Below, in pieces: positions 35,002-42,601 of a stretch of 64,000 bases of DNA. Below the pieces are notes generated by a model. It was given only the letters and a program-made list of their open reading frames with translations. It ran no database searches and was not told the DNA's origin. A program made the position numbers and the translations under genes. The number at the start of each line of letters is the position of its first letter. The first letter of the stretch is position 1. Where the stretch lies: positions 1-64,000 of the forward strand of contig URKR01000011.1 of NCBI GenBank assembly GCA_900548355.1, given 5' to 3'. The stretch is from an uncultured Oscillospiraceae bacterium. GTDB lineage: Bacteria; Bacillota; Clostridia; Oscillospirales; Ruminococcaceae.

Positions 35002-35025
35002 GGCCTCGCCTCCTTTCCCGCCCGG

Positions 35026-35056
35026 TCCAACAACCGCTTTCACAACCTTTGGTTGT
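35026..35056. promoter_or_regulatory. Operator-like palindrome before terS
   Basis: TCCAACAACC (35026-35035) followed six bases later by the palindrome ACAACCTTTGGTTGT (35042-35056). Both parts recur at the phage promoter near 35.67 kb. It lies in the 142-base gap between the sigma-like regulator gene and terS. No clear -35/-10 pair is seen here. Confidence 0.55.
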
Positions 35057-35143
35057 TGTCCTTGGCAAAAAAATAATAGCATGCCAGCTGCCGAAATTGC
35101 AACGAAAACGCAGCGAAATTCTCCCGAAAACTTTCCGCAGCCC

Positions 35144-35602
35144 TCACCGGCTCTCTTCCTCCTTTCTTTTGCGCGCCGCAGCGCGGCTTTTCCGTACCGT
35201 GGCCGGCGCGGGCTGCAGCATGCGCAGCCCTGCAGTCTGCAGCTGCTCCACCCGGCGCACCACTACGCCGAGCGCGTCGGCCACCTGCTGCAAGCTCTGC
35301 CCCTGCACGAACCGGCGCAGCAGCACCTCGCGCTGGCGCTCATCATCCAGCCGGCTGATCGCCCAAACGGTCTGCCGCCGCAGCGAAAGGCAGCGCGCGG
35401 CCTGGGCGTCAAGCCGGCGGCGGGCTTCCTCGAGCTCAGCGCCGGCCTGTTCCAGTTGCGGGGTCCTGGCGCCGGGGCCCAGCGCCTCGCGGGCACGGGC
35501 TGCTTCGGCGCGCAGCGCTTCCACCTCCTGCGCCAGCAACCGGGCGCGGGCTTTCTCACGGCCATACCGCCCCAACCATCCAATCTTTTCTCGGCTTGTC
35601 AT
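35144..35602 (-). CDS. Phage sigma-like late regulator, DUF1492-like
   Basis: 152 residues: a helical Ala/Arg/Glu-rich N-terminal half (probable coiled coil, about 20-75) and a C-terminal helix-turn-helix of the sigma region 4 type (VLLRRFVQGQSLQQVADAL, then VVRRVEQL). Proteins of this kind (DUF1492, ArpU) switch on late genes in Gram-positive phages. It is the first gene of the module, directly behind the consensus promoter at 35655-35683, with AAAGGAGGAG before the ATG at 35602. The protein ends in a basic tail. Confidence 0.75.
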   Translation of the reverse strand: MTSREKIGWLGRYGREKARARLLAQEVEALRAEAARAREALGPGARTPQLEQAGAELEEARRRLDAQAARCLSLRRQTVWAISRLDDERQREVLLRRFVQGQSLQQVADALGVVVRRVEQLQTAGLRMLQPAPATVRKSRAAARKRKEEESR

Positions 35603-35654
35603 TGTTCTCCTCCTTTGCGTATTGGCGTCCCGGTTCTGCCCGGGCTGTGATCTC

Positions 35655-35693
35655 AGTATACATTTACAACCATTAGTTGTCAATCCAACAACC
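35655..35693 (-). promoter_or_regulatory. Consensus promoter of the prophage module with operator
   Basis: Read on the - strand, TTGACA (35683-35678), a 17-base spacer and TATACT (35660-35655). The spacer contains the palindrome ACAACCATTAGTTGT (35666-35680 on +), and TCCAACAACC lies just upstream (35684-35693). The same two motifs stand before terS. A protein bound here would cover the promoter, so it should be repressed, presumably by a regulator not encoded in the module. Confidence 0.75.
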
Positions 35694-35741
35694 TCCGTTT
35701 TGAATCCCATAACCCGTACTTCGGCCAGACGCAGAATTTTT

Positions 35742-35803
35742 GCAAAGCCGGCTTGACATTTTATGCAAAGCTTGCTATACTAAAATCGCAAAGCGAGCTT
35801 TGC
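35742..35803 (+). promoter_or_regulatory. Consensus promoter with three 23-base-spaced operators before the XRE gene
   Basis: TTGACA (35753-35758), 17-base spacer, TATACT (35776-35781). Three 16-base sites share GCAAAGC, two free bases and GCT: 35742-35757, 35765-35780 and 35788-35803. The third is a perfect inverted repeat (GCAAAGC-GA-GCTTTGC). They cover the -35, the -10 and the transcription start, with starts exactly 23 bases apart. Autoregulation by the XRE protein is the simplest reading. Confidence 0.8.
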
Positions 35804-35827
35804 ATCTTTTCAGAAAGGAGAGCCGCT

Positions 35828-35884
35828 ATGTCTGATCCATCCCGGCCTGCGCCGCTGAAGGGGGCTGTGCCGCGTGAAGACTAA
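35828..35884 (+). CDS. 18-residue leader peptide before the XRE regulator
   Basis: ATG at 35828 with a strong AAAGGAG upstream, reading [18 protein letters not shown] then TAA at 35882-35884. It overlaps the GTG start of the XRE gene by 11 bases. The best ribosome site of the transcript belongs to this frame, so the regulator may be translated by coupling. It may also be only a chance frame. Confidence 0.45.
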   Translation: MSDPSRPAPLKGAVPRED

Positions 35885-36077
35885 AATTCCCGAACTGCGC
35901 AAGTCCCGCAAGATGAGCCAGCAGGAACTTGCCGACGCCGTCGGTGTCACCCGCCAGACCGTCACAAGCATTGAGGTGGGCAAGTACACGGCCAGCCTTG
36001 AACTTGCCTACAAGATCGCCCACTATTTCGGCCTGCCGATCGAACAGGTCTTTGATTTCAGCCATCTGGAGGTGTAA
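35874..36077 (+). CDS. Small XRE-family HTH regulator
   Basis: 67 residues, nearly all of it a helix-turn-helix domain ([27 protein letters not shown] in two helices, then [25 protein letters not shown]). Such short regulators usually dimerise and control the neighbouring membrane protein operon. The start is a GTG at 35874 with GGGGG eight bases upstream, and the frame overlaps the leader peptide. Its likely binding sites are the three GCAAAGC operators. The gene belongs to the transcript with the membrane protein that starts four bases after its stop. I see no sign that it is the phage repressor. Confidence 0.85.
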   Translation: MKTKIPELRKSRKMSQQELADAVGVTRQTVTSIEVGKYTASLELAYKIAHYFGLPIEQVFDFSHLEV

Positions 36078-36080
36078 GCT

Positions 36081-36569
36081 ATGTTGTTGTCCTGCCTGCT
36101 GTCCGGCCATGCGGCGGATCTGACCGCCTTTCGCGCCCACATGAAAAGCCTGCAGAGCCTCTTCTGCGCGTTGGCTGTGCTCGGCGCGCTGACCTGCCTG
36201 TTCGGCCTTTTCGGGGTGCCGCGCCTGTTGCCCGAAAGCCACCGCCAGGACTTCTTCTGTGGGTTTTACTGCGGGGGCGGCCTTGGTCTGGTTGCCGCTT
36301 CGGCCAAGTTTCTCTGGCGTATCCGCCGCACGCTGCGGGATGAAACCGCCCTGCGCCGCGCTTTTACCGAACATACCGACGAGCGCAACACGATGATCAC
36401 CCACCGCGCGCTGCGTACGGCCGGGCTCGCGCTCTGCGTTCTGCTGTACGCCGGGGTATTCGTCGTGGGGCTCTTCGCGCCGGTGCTCTTCCTCTTCTGC
36501 CTGGTTGGCGCCATCGCCTACGGCCTGCTGTTCTGCTTTCTGCGCCTGTATTACAGCCGGAAGTATTAA
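36081..36569 (+). CDS. Four-helix membrane protein coupled to the XRE regulator
   Basis: 162 residues. Two pairs of membrane helices (SLFCALAVLGALTCLFGLFG, GFYCGGGLGLVAASAKFL and, after a charged middle, ALCVLLYAGVFVVGLFA, LFLFCLVGAIAYGLLFC). The central segment (TEHTDERNTMITHRAL) resembles the loop of small DUF3169/DUF2178-like proteins that follow XRE regulators in Firmicutes. Function unknown. GGAGGTG before the ATG; spacing to the regulator is three bases. Confidence 0.75.
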   Translation: MLLSCLLSGHAADLTAFRAHMKSLQSLFCALAVLGALTCLFGLFGVPRLLPESHRQDFFCGFYCGGGLGLVAASAKFLWRIRRTLRDETALRRAFTEHTDERNTMITHRALRTAGLALCVLLYAGVFVVGLFAPVLFLFCLVGAIAYGLLFCFLRLYYSRKY

Positions 36570-36630
36570 CCCGCTGGCGCGCAGGCTTTTCCTGCGCCCG
36601 CCTTCCCGCATCCATCAAGGAGGTTTCCCT

Positions 36631-37533
36631 ATGTCCCGTTCCCCCCTCTCGCGTCCGCAGTCCTTGCTGGCCGCCGGCGGCATGTGCGCCGTCTCTCTCG
36701 TCTTTCTGCTTTTCATCGCCTCGCCGGTGCAGGCCGCGCTCGGCATGACCGGCCTGCTGCTGACCGAACTCGGCCTGCTGGCCCTTGCGCTCGGCGGGGC
36801 CAAGCTGCTGGGCGAACCCCTGCGCACGGTTTTCCCGCTTGCGCGGCCGCGGCTGCGCCCCACCGCGGGCGCCGTGGTTCTCTGGCTGGGCATCTATGCG
36901 CCGGTGCTGCTCGTTGCCATCCTCATGCAGCTTTTGCTGCCCCAGCACACCGCCGAAGTCAGCACCGGCATCACCGGCCTGATCTCCACCGTACCGCTCT
37001 GGCTGCGCTTCCTGATCGTCGCAGTCTCCCCCGCCATCTGTGAGGAAGCCGTCTACCGCGGTTTCATCCTGCATCATCTCGGGGTGCTGCCGCCCTGGGC
37101 GCGGGTTCTCCTCTGCGGGGCTTTGTTCGGGGTGTTCCATCTCGATGTCACCCGCTTCGGTTCCACCGCACTGCTCGGCGTCGCGCTGAGCTGGGCGGCC
37201 GTCTGCACCGGCAACTTGTTTTACCCGGCGCTGATTCACCTGTGCAACAACAGCGTCTCGGTGCTCGCCACCGTCGCGCTGGAAATGGCCGCCGAATCCG
37301 CGCCCGAAGCTGTCGCCACCGGCGCCGAAGCCGCCGCAGCCGTTACGCCGGCCACCCTCGGTGTCTATTTCCTTCTCTGCGCGCCAAGCCCCTGGCTGCT
37401 CTGGGCCGGCACCGCGCTGCTGCAAACCGGCGCACCCCGGCGCCCCGGCCGCGCCAAGCGGGCCTGCCTCTGCCTTGTTTTGACCCTCGCCCTCCTAGCC
37501 GCCGGCTTTGCGCTGATCCTCAGCCAGGGCTGA
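36631..37533 (+). CDS. CPBP-family intramembrane metalloprotease
   Basis: 300 residues with about eight membrane helices. The CPBP (Abi) signature is complete: CEEAVYRGFIL near residue 140 (EExxxR), FGVFHLD near 168 (FxxxH), and HLCNNSVS near 205 (HxxxN). Such proteases handle prenylated or small membrane peptides and sometimes bacteriocin immunity. An Ala/Glu-rich linker lies near 225-245. AAGGAGG precedes the ATG at 36631, and an upstream in-frame ATG (36505) lies inside the previous gene. The shared terminator at 37551-37590 follows. Confidence 0.85.
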   Translation: MSRSPLSRPQSLLAAGGMCAVSLVFLLFIASPVQAALGMTGLLLTELGLLALALGGAKLLGEPLRTVFPLARPRLRPTAGAVVLWLGIYAPVLLVAILMQLLLPQHTAEVSTGITGLISTVPLWLRFLIVAVSPAICEEAVYRGFILHHLGVLPPWARVLLCGALFGVFHLDVTRFGSTALLGVALSWAAVCTGNLFYPALIHLCNNSVSVLATVALEMAAESAPEAVATGAEAAAAVTPATLGVYFLLCAPSPWLLWAGTALLQTGAPRRPGRAKRACLCLVLTLALLAAGFALILSQG

Positions 37534-37550
37534 TCGCCCGCCCGAAACAC

Positions 37551-37590
37551 AAAACCGCCGCCCTCCCTATTTCAGGAGGGCGGCGGTTTT
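37551..37590. terminator. Bidirectional terminator between CPBP gene and deoC
   Basis: Perfect 16-base stem: AAAACCGCCGCCCTCC at 37551-37566 pairs with GGAGGGCGGCGGTTTT at 37575-37590, with an eight-base loop. The A-tract on one side and T-tract on the other make it work for both converging genes. Confidence 0.9.
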
Positions 37591-37611
37591 GCTCGCTCTA
37601 TAACATATCTC

Positions 37612-38271
37612 TTATTCGGCCGTCAGCAGCTTGACCGCGCGGGAAGTGCCAAGCCGGTCAGCCCCGAGGTCAAGGAATTTTTCCATATCCTCCACCGTCG
37701 AGATGCCGCCCGCCGCCTTGATCTTGCAGCGGCCGGCCACATACTTCTCGAACAGCTCGATGTCGTGGAAGGTTGCCCCGGCTGTCGAGAAACCGGTCGA
37801 AGTCTTGATGAAGTCGGCGCCGGCCTCGGGCACAATGTCGCACATCTTGATCTTCTCTTCCTCGGTCAGCAGGCAGGTCTCGATGATGACCTTGAGCACC
37901 TTGTCCCCAATCGCCTTCTTGACCGCCGCAATGTCCTCACGCACAGCGTCGTACTCTTTGTTCTTCAGCCGGCCGATGTTGATGACCATGTCAACCTCTT
38001 CGGCGCCGTTCTCAACCGCCGTTTTCGCCTCAAAGCACTTGCTCGCGGTGTCCATCGCGCCAAGCGGGAACCCAACCACGCAGCACACCGGCACCCGGCC
38101 GGCCATATACTCGGCCGCCTGGCGCACATAGCAGGTGTTGATGCAGACCGAAGCCGTGTGCCAGCGCATCGCCTCATCGCAAAGCGCCTGCACTTGGGGC
38201 CAGGTTGCCTCCGGCTTGAGCAGGGTGTGGTCCACCTTGGCCAGGATCTCTTCTTTTGTATAGCGGCTCAT
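37612..38271 (-). CDS. deoC: Deoxyribose-phosphate aldolase
   Basis: Cleaves 2-deoxyribose-5-phosphate to glyceraldehyde-3-phosphate and acetaldehyde in deoxynucleoside breakdown. 219 residues, the usual short form. VDHTLLKPEAT at the N-terminus, VDMVINIGRLK, the conserved KVIIETCLL, the Schiff-base lysine in DFIKTSTGFS near residue 150, and KAAGGIST near residue 180. The ATG at 38271 overlaps the TGA of a short upstream gene, so the upstream in-frame ATG (38379) is rejected. No other deo genes are near. Confidence 0.95.
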   Translation of the reverse strand: MSRYTKEEILAKVDHTLLKPEATWPQVQALCDEAMRWHTASVCINTCYVRQAAEYMAGRVPVCCVVGFPLGAMDTASKCFEAKTAVENGAEEVDMVINIGRLKNKEYDAVREDIAAVKKAIGDKVLKVIIETCLLTEEEKIKMCDIVPEAGADFIKTSTGFSTAGATFHDIELFEKYVAGRCKIKAAGGISTVEDMEKFLDLGADRLGTSRAVKLLTAE

Positions 38272-38426
38272 TGGAACTCGGCTCCTTTCTTGCAGTGTTT
38301 GCACAGGTGTGCCTGACGCAGCCCCACGGCCGAAAGCACCACCGCCGTGATGCCGCAGGCCGTTGCGACAATGCCGCAAATCAGCCCGGCCAGACGGAGC
38401 CCTCCGCCTCTGACTTTGTTGTTCAT
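38268..38426 (-). CDS. 52-residue small membrane protein coupled to deoC
   Basis: Too short for normal ORF lists. It reads from ATG at 38426, with AAAGGAGGG seven bases upstream, to a TGA at 38268-38270 that overlaps the deoC ATG. The protein begins MNNKVRGGGL, has one membrane helix (about residues 11-36, LAGLICGIVATACGITAVVL), and ends in a short tail with CKHCKK, a CxxC pair that could bind metal or take part in redox. The good ribosome site, membrane-spanning composition and exact ATGA coupling to deoC argue that it is real. Function unknown. Confidence 0.65.
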   Translation of the reverse strand: MNNKVRGGGLRLAGLICGIVATACGITAVVLSAVGLRQAHLCKHCKKGAEFQ

Positions 38427-38451
38427 ACGGAACCCTCCTTTGGATCGTTGA

Positions 38452-38898
38452 TCACTTGGATTTTTGGAAGATCAGGATCTTCGAAAACACATAATTGGAA
38501 ACAACCACAACAACCTGGCTGAACAGTTTGACCAGATTGGCCCAGATGGCCGCCGGCACAAACCCGACCGAAGGCCCAAGCACCGTAACGCCCAAAAACA
38601 TAATCAGCTGGTCCAGCACCGCCGTGAAGATCCGGCAGCCGACAAACTTCGTGAACTCCTGCAGCGCCGCCGCGCCCTGCGCCTTGCTCTTGAAAACAAA
38701 GCTGCGGTTGGTCCAGTAGGCAAACAGGATGCAGATTGCATTGTTAAGCACGTTGCCCAGCCCGGCTGCAAACGCCACGCCGGCCGTCGCCTGCAAGATG
38801 TTGAGGATGACAAAGTTGAGCAGCGTGGCCAGCCCGCCAAAAAACAGGTAGGAGATCTGCTCGTAATACTTATGAAAAAGGTCTTTGAGTTTCTGCAT
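38452..38898 (-). CDS. GtrA-family membrane protein
   Basis: 148 residues with four membrane helices. YEQISYLFFGGLATLLNFV at the start and NVLNNAICILFAYWTNRSFVF, then FVGCRIFTAVLDQLIMF, are the GtrA pattern. Such proteins are thought to move polyprenyl-linked sugars across the membrane for cell-surface glycan synthesis. It is monocistronic or cotranscribed with the small gene 25 bases downstream. A GC-rich hairpin precedes it at 38928-38962. Confidence 0.85.
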   Translation of the reverse strand: MQKLKDLFHKYYEQISYLFFGGLATLLNFVILNILQATAGVAFAAGLGNVLNNAICILFAYWTNRSFVFKSKAQGAAALQEFTKFVGCRIFTAVLDQLIMFLGVTVLGPSVGFVPAAIWANLVKLFSQVVVVVSNYVFSKILIFQKSK

Positions 38899-38927
38899 GG
38901 AAACACCTGTGAATTTTTCTCAAATCC

Positions 38928-38962
38928 GTCGCCACCGGCGGACATGCGCCGGCCGTGGCGAC
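38928..38962. repeat. GC-rich hairpin in the gtrA leader
   Basis: GTCGCCACCGGCG (38928-38940) pairs with CGCCGGCCGTGGCGAC (38947-38962) with one bulge-like extension. It lies in the 209-base stretch between ispH-rpsA and gtrA, 30 bases before the gtrA start. It may be a palindromic repeat or a regulatory stem. Confidence 0.5.
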
Positions 38963-39042
38963 GCCGGCAGGGAAATTTTGCCCAAAATTGCGTGCGAGGA
39001 ACGAAGTGACGCGTGCGCGGCTGCTGCCCCTTGTGATCACTA

Positions 39043-39078
39043 GAAAAGGGGCCCGCCTGAAGCCAGGCAGGCCCCTTG
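39043..39078 (-). terminator. Terminator of ispH-rpsA
   Basis: On the - strand a 14-base stem (AAGGGGCCTGCCTG with CAGGCGGGCCCCTT, one mismatch) is followed by TTCT. It lies 30 bases after the ispH-rpsA stop. Confidence 0.8.
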
Positions 39079-39107
39079 ATAGATCGTTTTGCCGTGAGGG
39101 GCGGAAA

Positions 39108-41054
39108 TTATTCCGCGTCGCCCTCGTCCGAAGCCTCTTCAGCCATCGGCTGCTCGCCTTCGCAGGCCTTCATCGACAGGCTGATCCGCTTGCGCTCAAA
39201 ATCAACATTGATGAGCTTGACCCGCACTTCGTCGCCAACCTTCAGCACATCGCTGACCTTGTTGACCCGCTCGTTGCTGATCTCGCTGATGTGAACCAGA
39301 CCATCCACGCCGGGCAGAATGCGGACAAACGCGCCGAACTTGGTGATCGAGACCACCGGGGCGACAAACTCGCTGCCGATCGGGTAATCGGTCTTGAGCT
39401 GCTCCCAGGGGTTGTCCTCTTCCTTCTTGTAGCCGAGCGAAACCTTCTGGTTCTCGGGGTCGTAGCTCTTGACATACACGTCAATGCTGTCGCCAACCTT
39501 GACAACCTCAGAAGGATGCTTGATGTTCTGCCAGCTCAGCTCGCTGATGTGGCACAGGCCGTCCACACCGCCGATGTCAACAAAGGCGCCGTAGGAGGTC
39601 AGGCTCTTGACAACGCCGGCATAGTGCTTGCCGACTTCAACATTCTGCCAGAACTCTTCACGCTTGACCTTGTTTTCCTCGGCCGTCACCTTGTTGATGC
39701 TGCCGACAATCTTGCGGCCGGCGCACTCGGTGATATACAGGCGGACATGCTGGCCGACGAGCTTGGTGTAATCCTCATCGCGGCGCATGGTGGCCTGGCT
39801 GCGCGGCACAAAGACCCGCACGCCCTTGACATTCACGACAACGCCGCCCTTGTTGGCTTCCATGACGTCGCCTTCCATGATGGTGCCGTTCTCGCACGCC
39901 TCGGAGACGTCCTTCATGCCCTTCTGGGCTTCGAAACGAACGCGGGAGAGGGTGTCAACGCCTTCCTGGTCGTTGGTCTTGACAACCACGAGATCGAGCT
40001 CGTCGTCCACTTTGACGAGGTCTTCCATCTTGGCGTTGGGGTCATGCGTCATTTCGTTGAGTTTGACGATGCCGGTGTGCTTGGAGCCGTCGATGCCGAC
40101 GACGCACTCCGTCGGGCTGACGCTGATGACCTTGGCTTTTACGATCTTACCTGCGAACAGGGGCTTGGCCTCGGATGCCTCGAGCATCTCGGCAAAGCTC
40201 ATGTCGTCACGGATTTCTTCACTCATACAGTTAAGTACCTCCTCAATTATAGACGAAGGGGTGGAAGCCCCGGCCGTCACGCCCACCGTCTCGGCCCCTT
40301 GCAGCCAGGTACGGTCCAGTTCATCAGCTGTCTCGACCGTAATGGCTGTGGTATGCCGGGCGGCGACCTGCAACAGCTTTTGGGTATTGGAGGAATGATG
40401 ACCGCCAATAACGATCATATGATCGCATCTTTGGCTGAGGTCCTCCGCTTCCTGTTGCCTCGCCCACGTTGCATTACATATTGTATCAAATATTTGGGCA
40501 TTTGTACACCATTTTTTTAAAGCCGTCTTGCATTTTTCCCACGCCTGCACCTGGAAGGTCGTCTGCGCGACGACAGTTATGGATTCATGTTGCGCAATTT
40601 TCGGGCGCAGGGCGGCGAGCTCCTCCTCGCCCGCAAAAACAAGCACCGGCCCGGTTGTATGGCCTACAATTCCCTGTACTTCGGGGTGTTTGGCATCCCC
40701 CGCCACCAGCAAAAGCGCACCGTTTTTGCCCGCTTCTTCTGCCAGTTTATGGATTTTTGAAACAAACGGGCAGGTGGCGTCGTGAAACGCCAGGCCGCGT
40801 GTGTTGATTTTTTCATAGACCCGCGCCGGCACCCCGTGGCTGCGGATCACAACCTCATAGCCGTCCGGCACATCGTCCAGGTCCTCACAGGTGAGCGCCC
40901 CTTTCTCGGCCAGATCCGCCACCACCTGGGGGTTATGGATCAACGGCCCCAGCGTCGCCACCTTGCGGCCCTCGGCCAGCAGCTGGTAGGTTAGTTTGAC
41001 CGCGCGGTCCACCCCAAAGCAGAAGCCGGCGGTTTTGGCAAGCAGAACTTTCAT
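39108..41054 (-). CDS. ispH: IspH fused to ribosomal protein S1-like domains
   Basis: 648 residues in two parts. Residues 1-285 are 4-hydroxy-3-methylbut-2-enyl diphosphate reductase, the last step of the MEP isoprenoid route: iron-sulfur cysteines at 12 (AGFCFG), 95 (ATCPF) and 193 (ICNATW), with the conserved His at 40, 73 and 123. From about residue 310 four S1 RNA-binding repeats follow, the third and fourth clearest ([19 protein letters not shown] and [19 protein letters not shown]). This fusion is normal in Clostridia, where the S1 half is thought to act in translation. Terminator after the stop. plsC ends 13 bases upstream. Confidence 0.95.
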   Translation of the reverse strand: MKVLLAKTAGFCFGVDRAVKLTYQLLAEGRKVATLGPLIHNPQVVADLAEKGALTCEDLDDVPDGYEVVIRSHGVPARVYEKINTRGLAFHDATCPFVSKIHKLAEEAGKNGALLLVAGDAKHPEVQGIVGHTTGPVLVFAGEEELAALRPKIAQHESITVVAQTTFQVQAWEKCKTALKKWCTNAQIFDTICNATWARQQEAEDLSQRCDHMIVIGGHHSSNTQKLLQVAARHTTAITVETADELDRTWLQGAETVGVTAGASTPSSIIEEVLNCMSEEIRDDMSFAEMLEASEAKPLFAGKIVKAKVISVSPTECVVGIDGSKHTGIVKLNEMTHDPNAKMEDLVKVDDELDLVVVKTNDQEGVDTLSRVRFEAQKGMKDVSEACENGTIMEGDVMEANKGGVVVNVKGVRVFVPRSQATMRRDEDYTKLVGQHVRLYITECAGRKIVGSINKVTAEENKVKREEFWQNVEVGKHYAGVVKSLTSYGAFVDIGGVDGLCHISELSWQNIKHPSEVVKVGDSIDVYVKSYDPENQKVSLGYKKEEDNPWEQLKTDYPIGSEFVAPVVSITKFGAFVRILPGVDGLVHISEISNERVNKVSDVLKVGDEVRVKLINVDFERKRISLSMKACEGEQPMAEEASDEGDAE

Positions 41055-41067
41055 GGCAGGGTACCTC

Positions 41068-41760
41068 TTATGCTTCGTCTGCCTCCGGGCGGGCGGCCGG
41101 GGTTTCGCCGGCCGTCAGCGCAGGGCGGAATGTGTGCGCCGCATACAGCGCTTCCAGTTCTTCGGTCAGCTGTTTGCGCAGCCCCCGCACGGCGCGGGCC
41201 TGTTTGCGCATATCGTCGCCGGCGGCCGTCACCTCGGCCACCGGGATCTCTTCGCCAAAGCAGATGCGCATGCGGCAGAACAGGTGCATGCGCTGGTCCG
41301 GCGTATCATAAATGATGCGGCAGGGCAGCAGGTTGGCCCCCGCTTGCCCGGCGATGACAAACGCCCCGCTCTTGAGCTTGCCGAGCTTGCCGTCCTTGCT
41401 TCGGGTGCCTTCGGGGAAAATCAGCACGCTGGTGCCCGCCTTGCATTCGGCAATCACCCGGTTCACCGTCTCGGTGTCGCCGGCGCCGCGGTCAATGGGC
41501 ACCGCGCCCAGGCATCCCAGAAACCAGCCGATCACCGGGTTCTGGAACAGCTCCTTCTTCGCCAGGATCCGGTAGCGGTGAAAATCAAAGATCATGCCGA
41601 GCACAAACACCGGGTCAAGGTCCGAAATATGGTTCGGGGCCAGCACAACCGGCCGGTCGCGGGGCACACGATCCAGCCCGATCACCTCAATGCGCCACAA
41701 AATGTGGATGAGCACCCAGACAATGGGCAGGACAATGTAGTAAAGAATCATAACAGCCAC
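41068..41760 (-). CDS. plsC: 1-acyl-sn-glycerol-3-phosphate acyltransferase
   Basis: Adds the second acyl chain in phosphatidic acid synthesis at the cytoplasmic membrane. About 227 residues: N-terminal membrane helix ([18 protein letters not shown]), catalytic NHISDLD (HxxxxD), then [10 protein letters not shown] for glycerol-phosphate binding, GAVPIDRG between them. The start is either a GTG at 41760 or the ATG at 41751; neither has a strong ribosome site. It ends 14 bases before ispH-rpsA on the same strand and is probably cotranscribed with it. Confidence 0.9.
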   Translation of the reverse strand: MAVMILYYIVLPIVWVLIHILWRIEVIGLDRVPRDRPVVLAPNHISDLDPVFVLGMIFDFHRYRILAKKELFQNPVIGWFLGCLGAVPIDRGAGDTETVNRVIAECKAGTSVLIFPEGTRSKDGKLGKLKSGAFVIAGQAGANLLPCRIIYDTPDQRMHLFCRMRICFGEEIPVAEVTAAGDDMRKQARAVRGLRKQLTEELEALYAAHTFRPALTAGETPAARPEADEA

Positions 41761-41840
41761 CGTTTCCCGGGCCGGTCCGGCCCGCCTTTCTTACATCCTA
41801 GTTCTATGGCGCCCCATGCGCCCTCCATGCTGCGATTGTG

Positions 41841-41914
41841 GGGCGGATATGAAACCGGCCCCTGCGATTGCGTTTTTTCGCGCGTGCCGCCAGGCACGCG
41901 ATCCGCCGCAATTC
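41841..41914 (-). repeat. Palindromic intergenic repeat, copy 3
   Basis: Lies between plsC and cmk and ends at the cmk stop codon. GGGCGGATATGAAACCGGCC, CCTGCG, TTTTTTCGCG, a hairpin GCGTGCC-GCCA-GGCACGC and the tail GATCCGCCGCAATT match copy 1 part by part (GGCCCCTACGG, TTTTGAGG, hairpin, GATCTACCGCAGTT). The hairpin sequences differ but the folds are kept. Confidence 0.65.
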
Positions 41915-42589
41915 CTACTTTTTCTTTCCGGTGCGTTCCTCCACCGTCCGCTTCAGCAATTCGTAGCTCTCCTCAATCCCGATCTCGCTGGTATCGAGCA
42001 GGATCGCGTCCTCGGCCTGGCGCAGCGGGGCGACGGCGCGGTGGGTGTCCTGGTCGTCACGCCGGCGGATATCGGCAAGCACCGTCTCATAGTCGGCCGC
42101 CTCGCCCTTGTCGCAAAGCTCTTTGTACCGCCGGTCGGCGCGCGCCTCTGCGCTCGCCGTCAAAAAGATCTTGACCGTCGCGTTCGGCAGCACCACGGTG
42201 CCAATGTCCCGCCCATCCATCAGCACGTTCTGGCGTTCCGCCAATTCGCGCTGGGTGTTGAGCAAAAAGTCCCGCACCGCCGGGTGGGCCGATACGTCCG
42301 AGGCCGCCATACCGACAGCTTCGGCCCGCACGGCGGCCGAAACGTCCTCCCCGTTGAGCAGCACCTGCTGCGCGCCGGACCCGGCCCGGATATCCAGGCG
42401 GATACCGGGCAGCAGCGCCGTCACCGCCGCCGCATCCTTGGTATCGGCGCCGGCCCGCAGTGCGTACAGCCCGATTGCGCGGTACATCGCGCCGGTATCC
42501 ACATACACATACCCCAGCTCGGCCGCCAGCCTCTTGGCCAGGCTTGATTTGCCTGCGCCTGAAGGCCCGTCAATCGCGATCGAAATCAT
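41915..42589 (-). CDS. cmk: Cytidylate kinase
   Basis: Phosphorylates CMP and dCMP to the diphosphates. 224 residues with the P-loop IDGPSGAGKSSLAKRLA, the CMP-binding VDTGAMYRAIG near residue 32, GRDIGTVVLPNA near residue 128 and RRDDQDTHRAVAPL near residue 182. I prefer the ATG at 42589, nine bases after AAGGAG, to the one at 42595. It ends the glycan operon together with the baiN-like gene; cmk is often found in Clostridia next to plsC and ispH-rpsA, as here. Confidence 0.95.
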   Translation of the reverse strand: MISIAIDGPSGAGKSSLAKRLAAELGYVYVDTGAMYRAIGLYALRAGADTKDAAAVTALLPGIRLDIRAGSGAQQVLLNGEDVSAAVRAEAVGMAASDVSAHPAVRDFLLNTQRELAERQNVLMDGRDIGTVVLPNATVKIFLTASAEARADRRYKELCDKGEAADYETVLADIRRRDDQDTHRAVAPLRQAEDAILLDTSEIGIEESYELLKRTVEERTGKKK

Positions 42590-42601
42590 CGTCATCTCTC
42601 C

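Larger units (their letters stand above)
21548..35602 (-). mobile_element. Prophage-like structural module without integration or replication genes
   Basis: A continuous run of about 20 genes on one strand, tightly packed with frequent 4-base overlaps, in siphovirus order: regulator, terminase, portal, capsid, connectors, tail, tape measure, tail tip, endolysin, holins. Both flanks are ordinary chromosomal genes (an ECF sigma pair on the left; a regulator and membrane proteins on the right). I find no integrase, excisionase, repressor, replication or recombination gene and no clear attachment repeats. The reading frames are intact and base composition is like the host. It may be a remnant, a helper-dependent element, or a domesticated DNA-packaging particle. 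Confidence 0.8.

Noticed and set aside
35874..36077. XRE regulator as the missing phage repressor
   Set aside because: Its likely operators (GCAAAGC type) do not occur at the module promoter, and it is followed by chromosomal-type membrane protein genes, not lysogeny genes.
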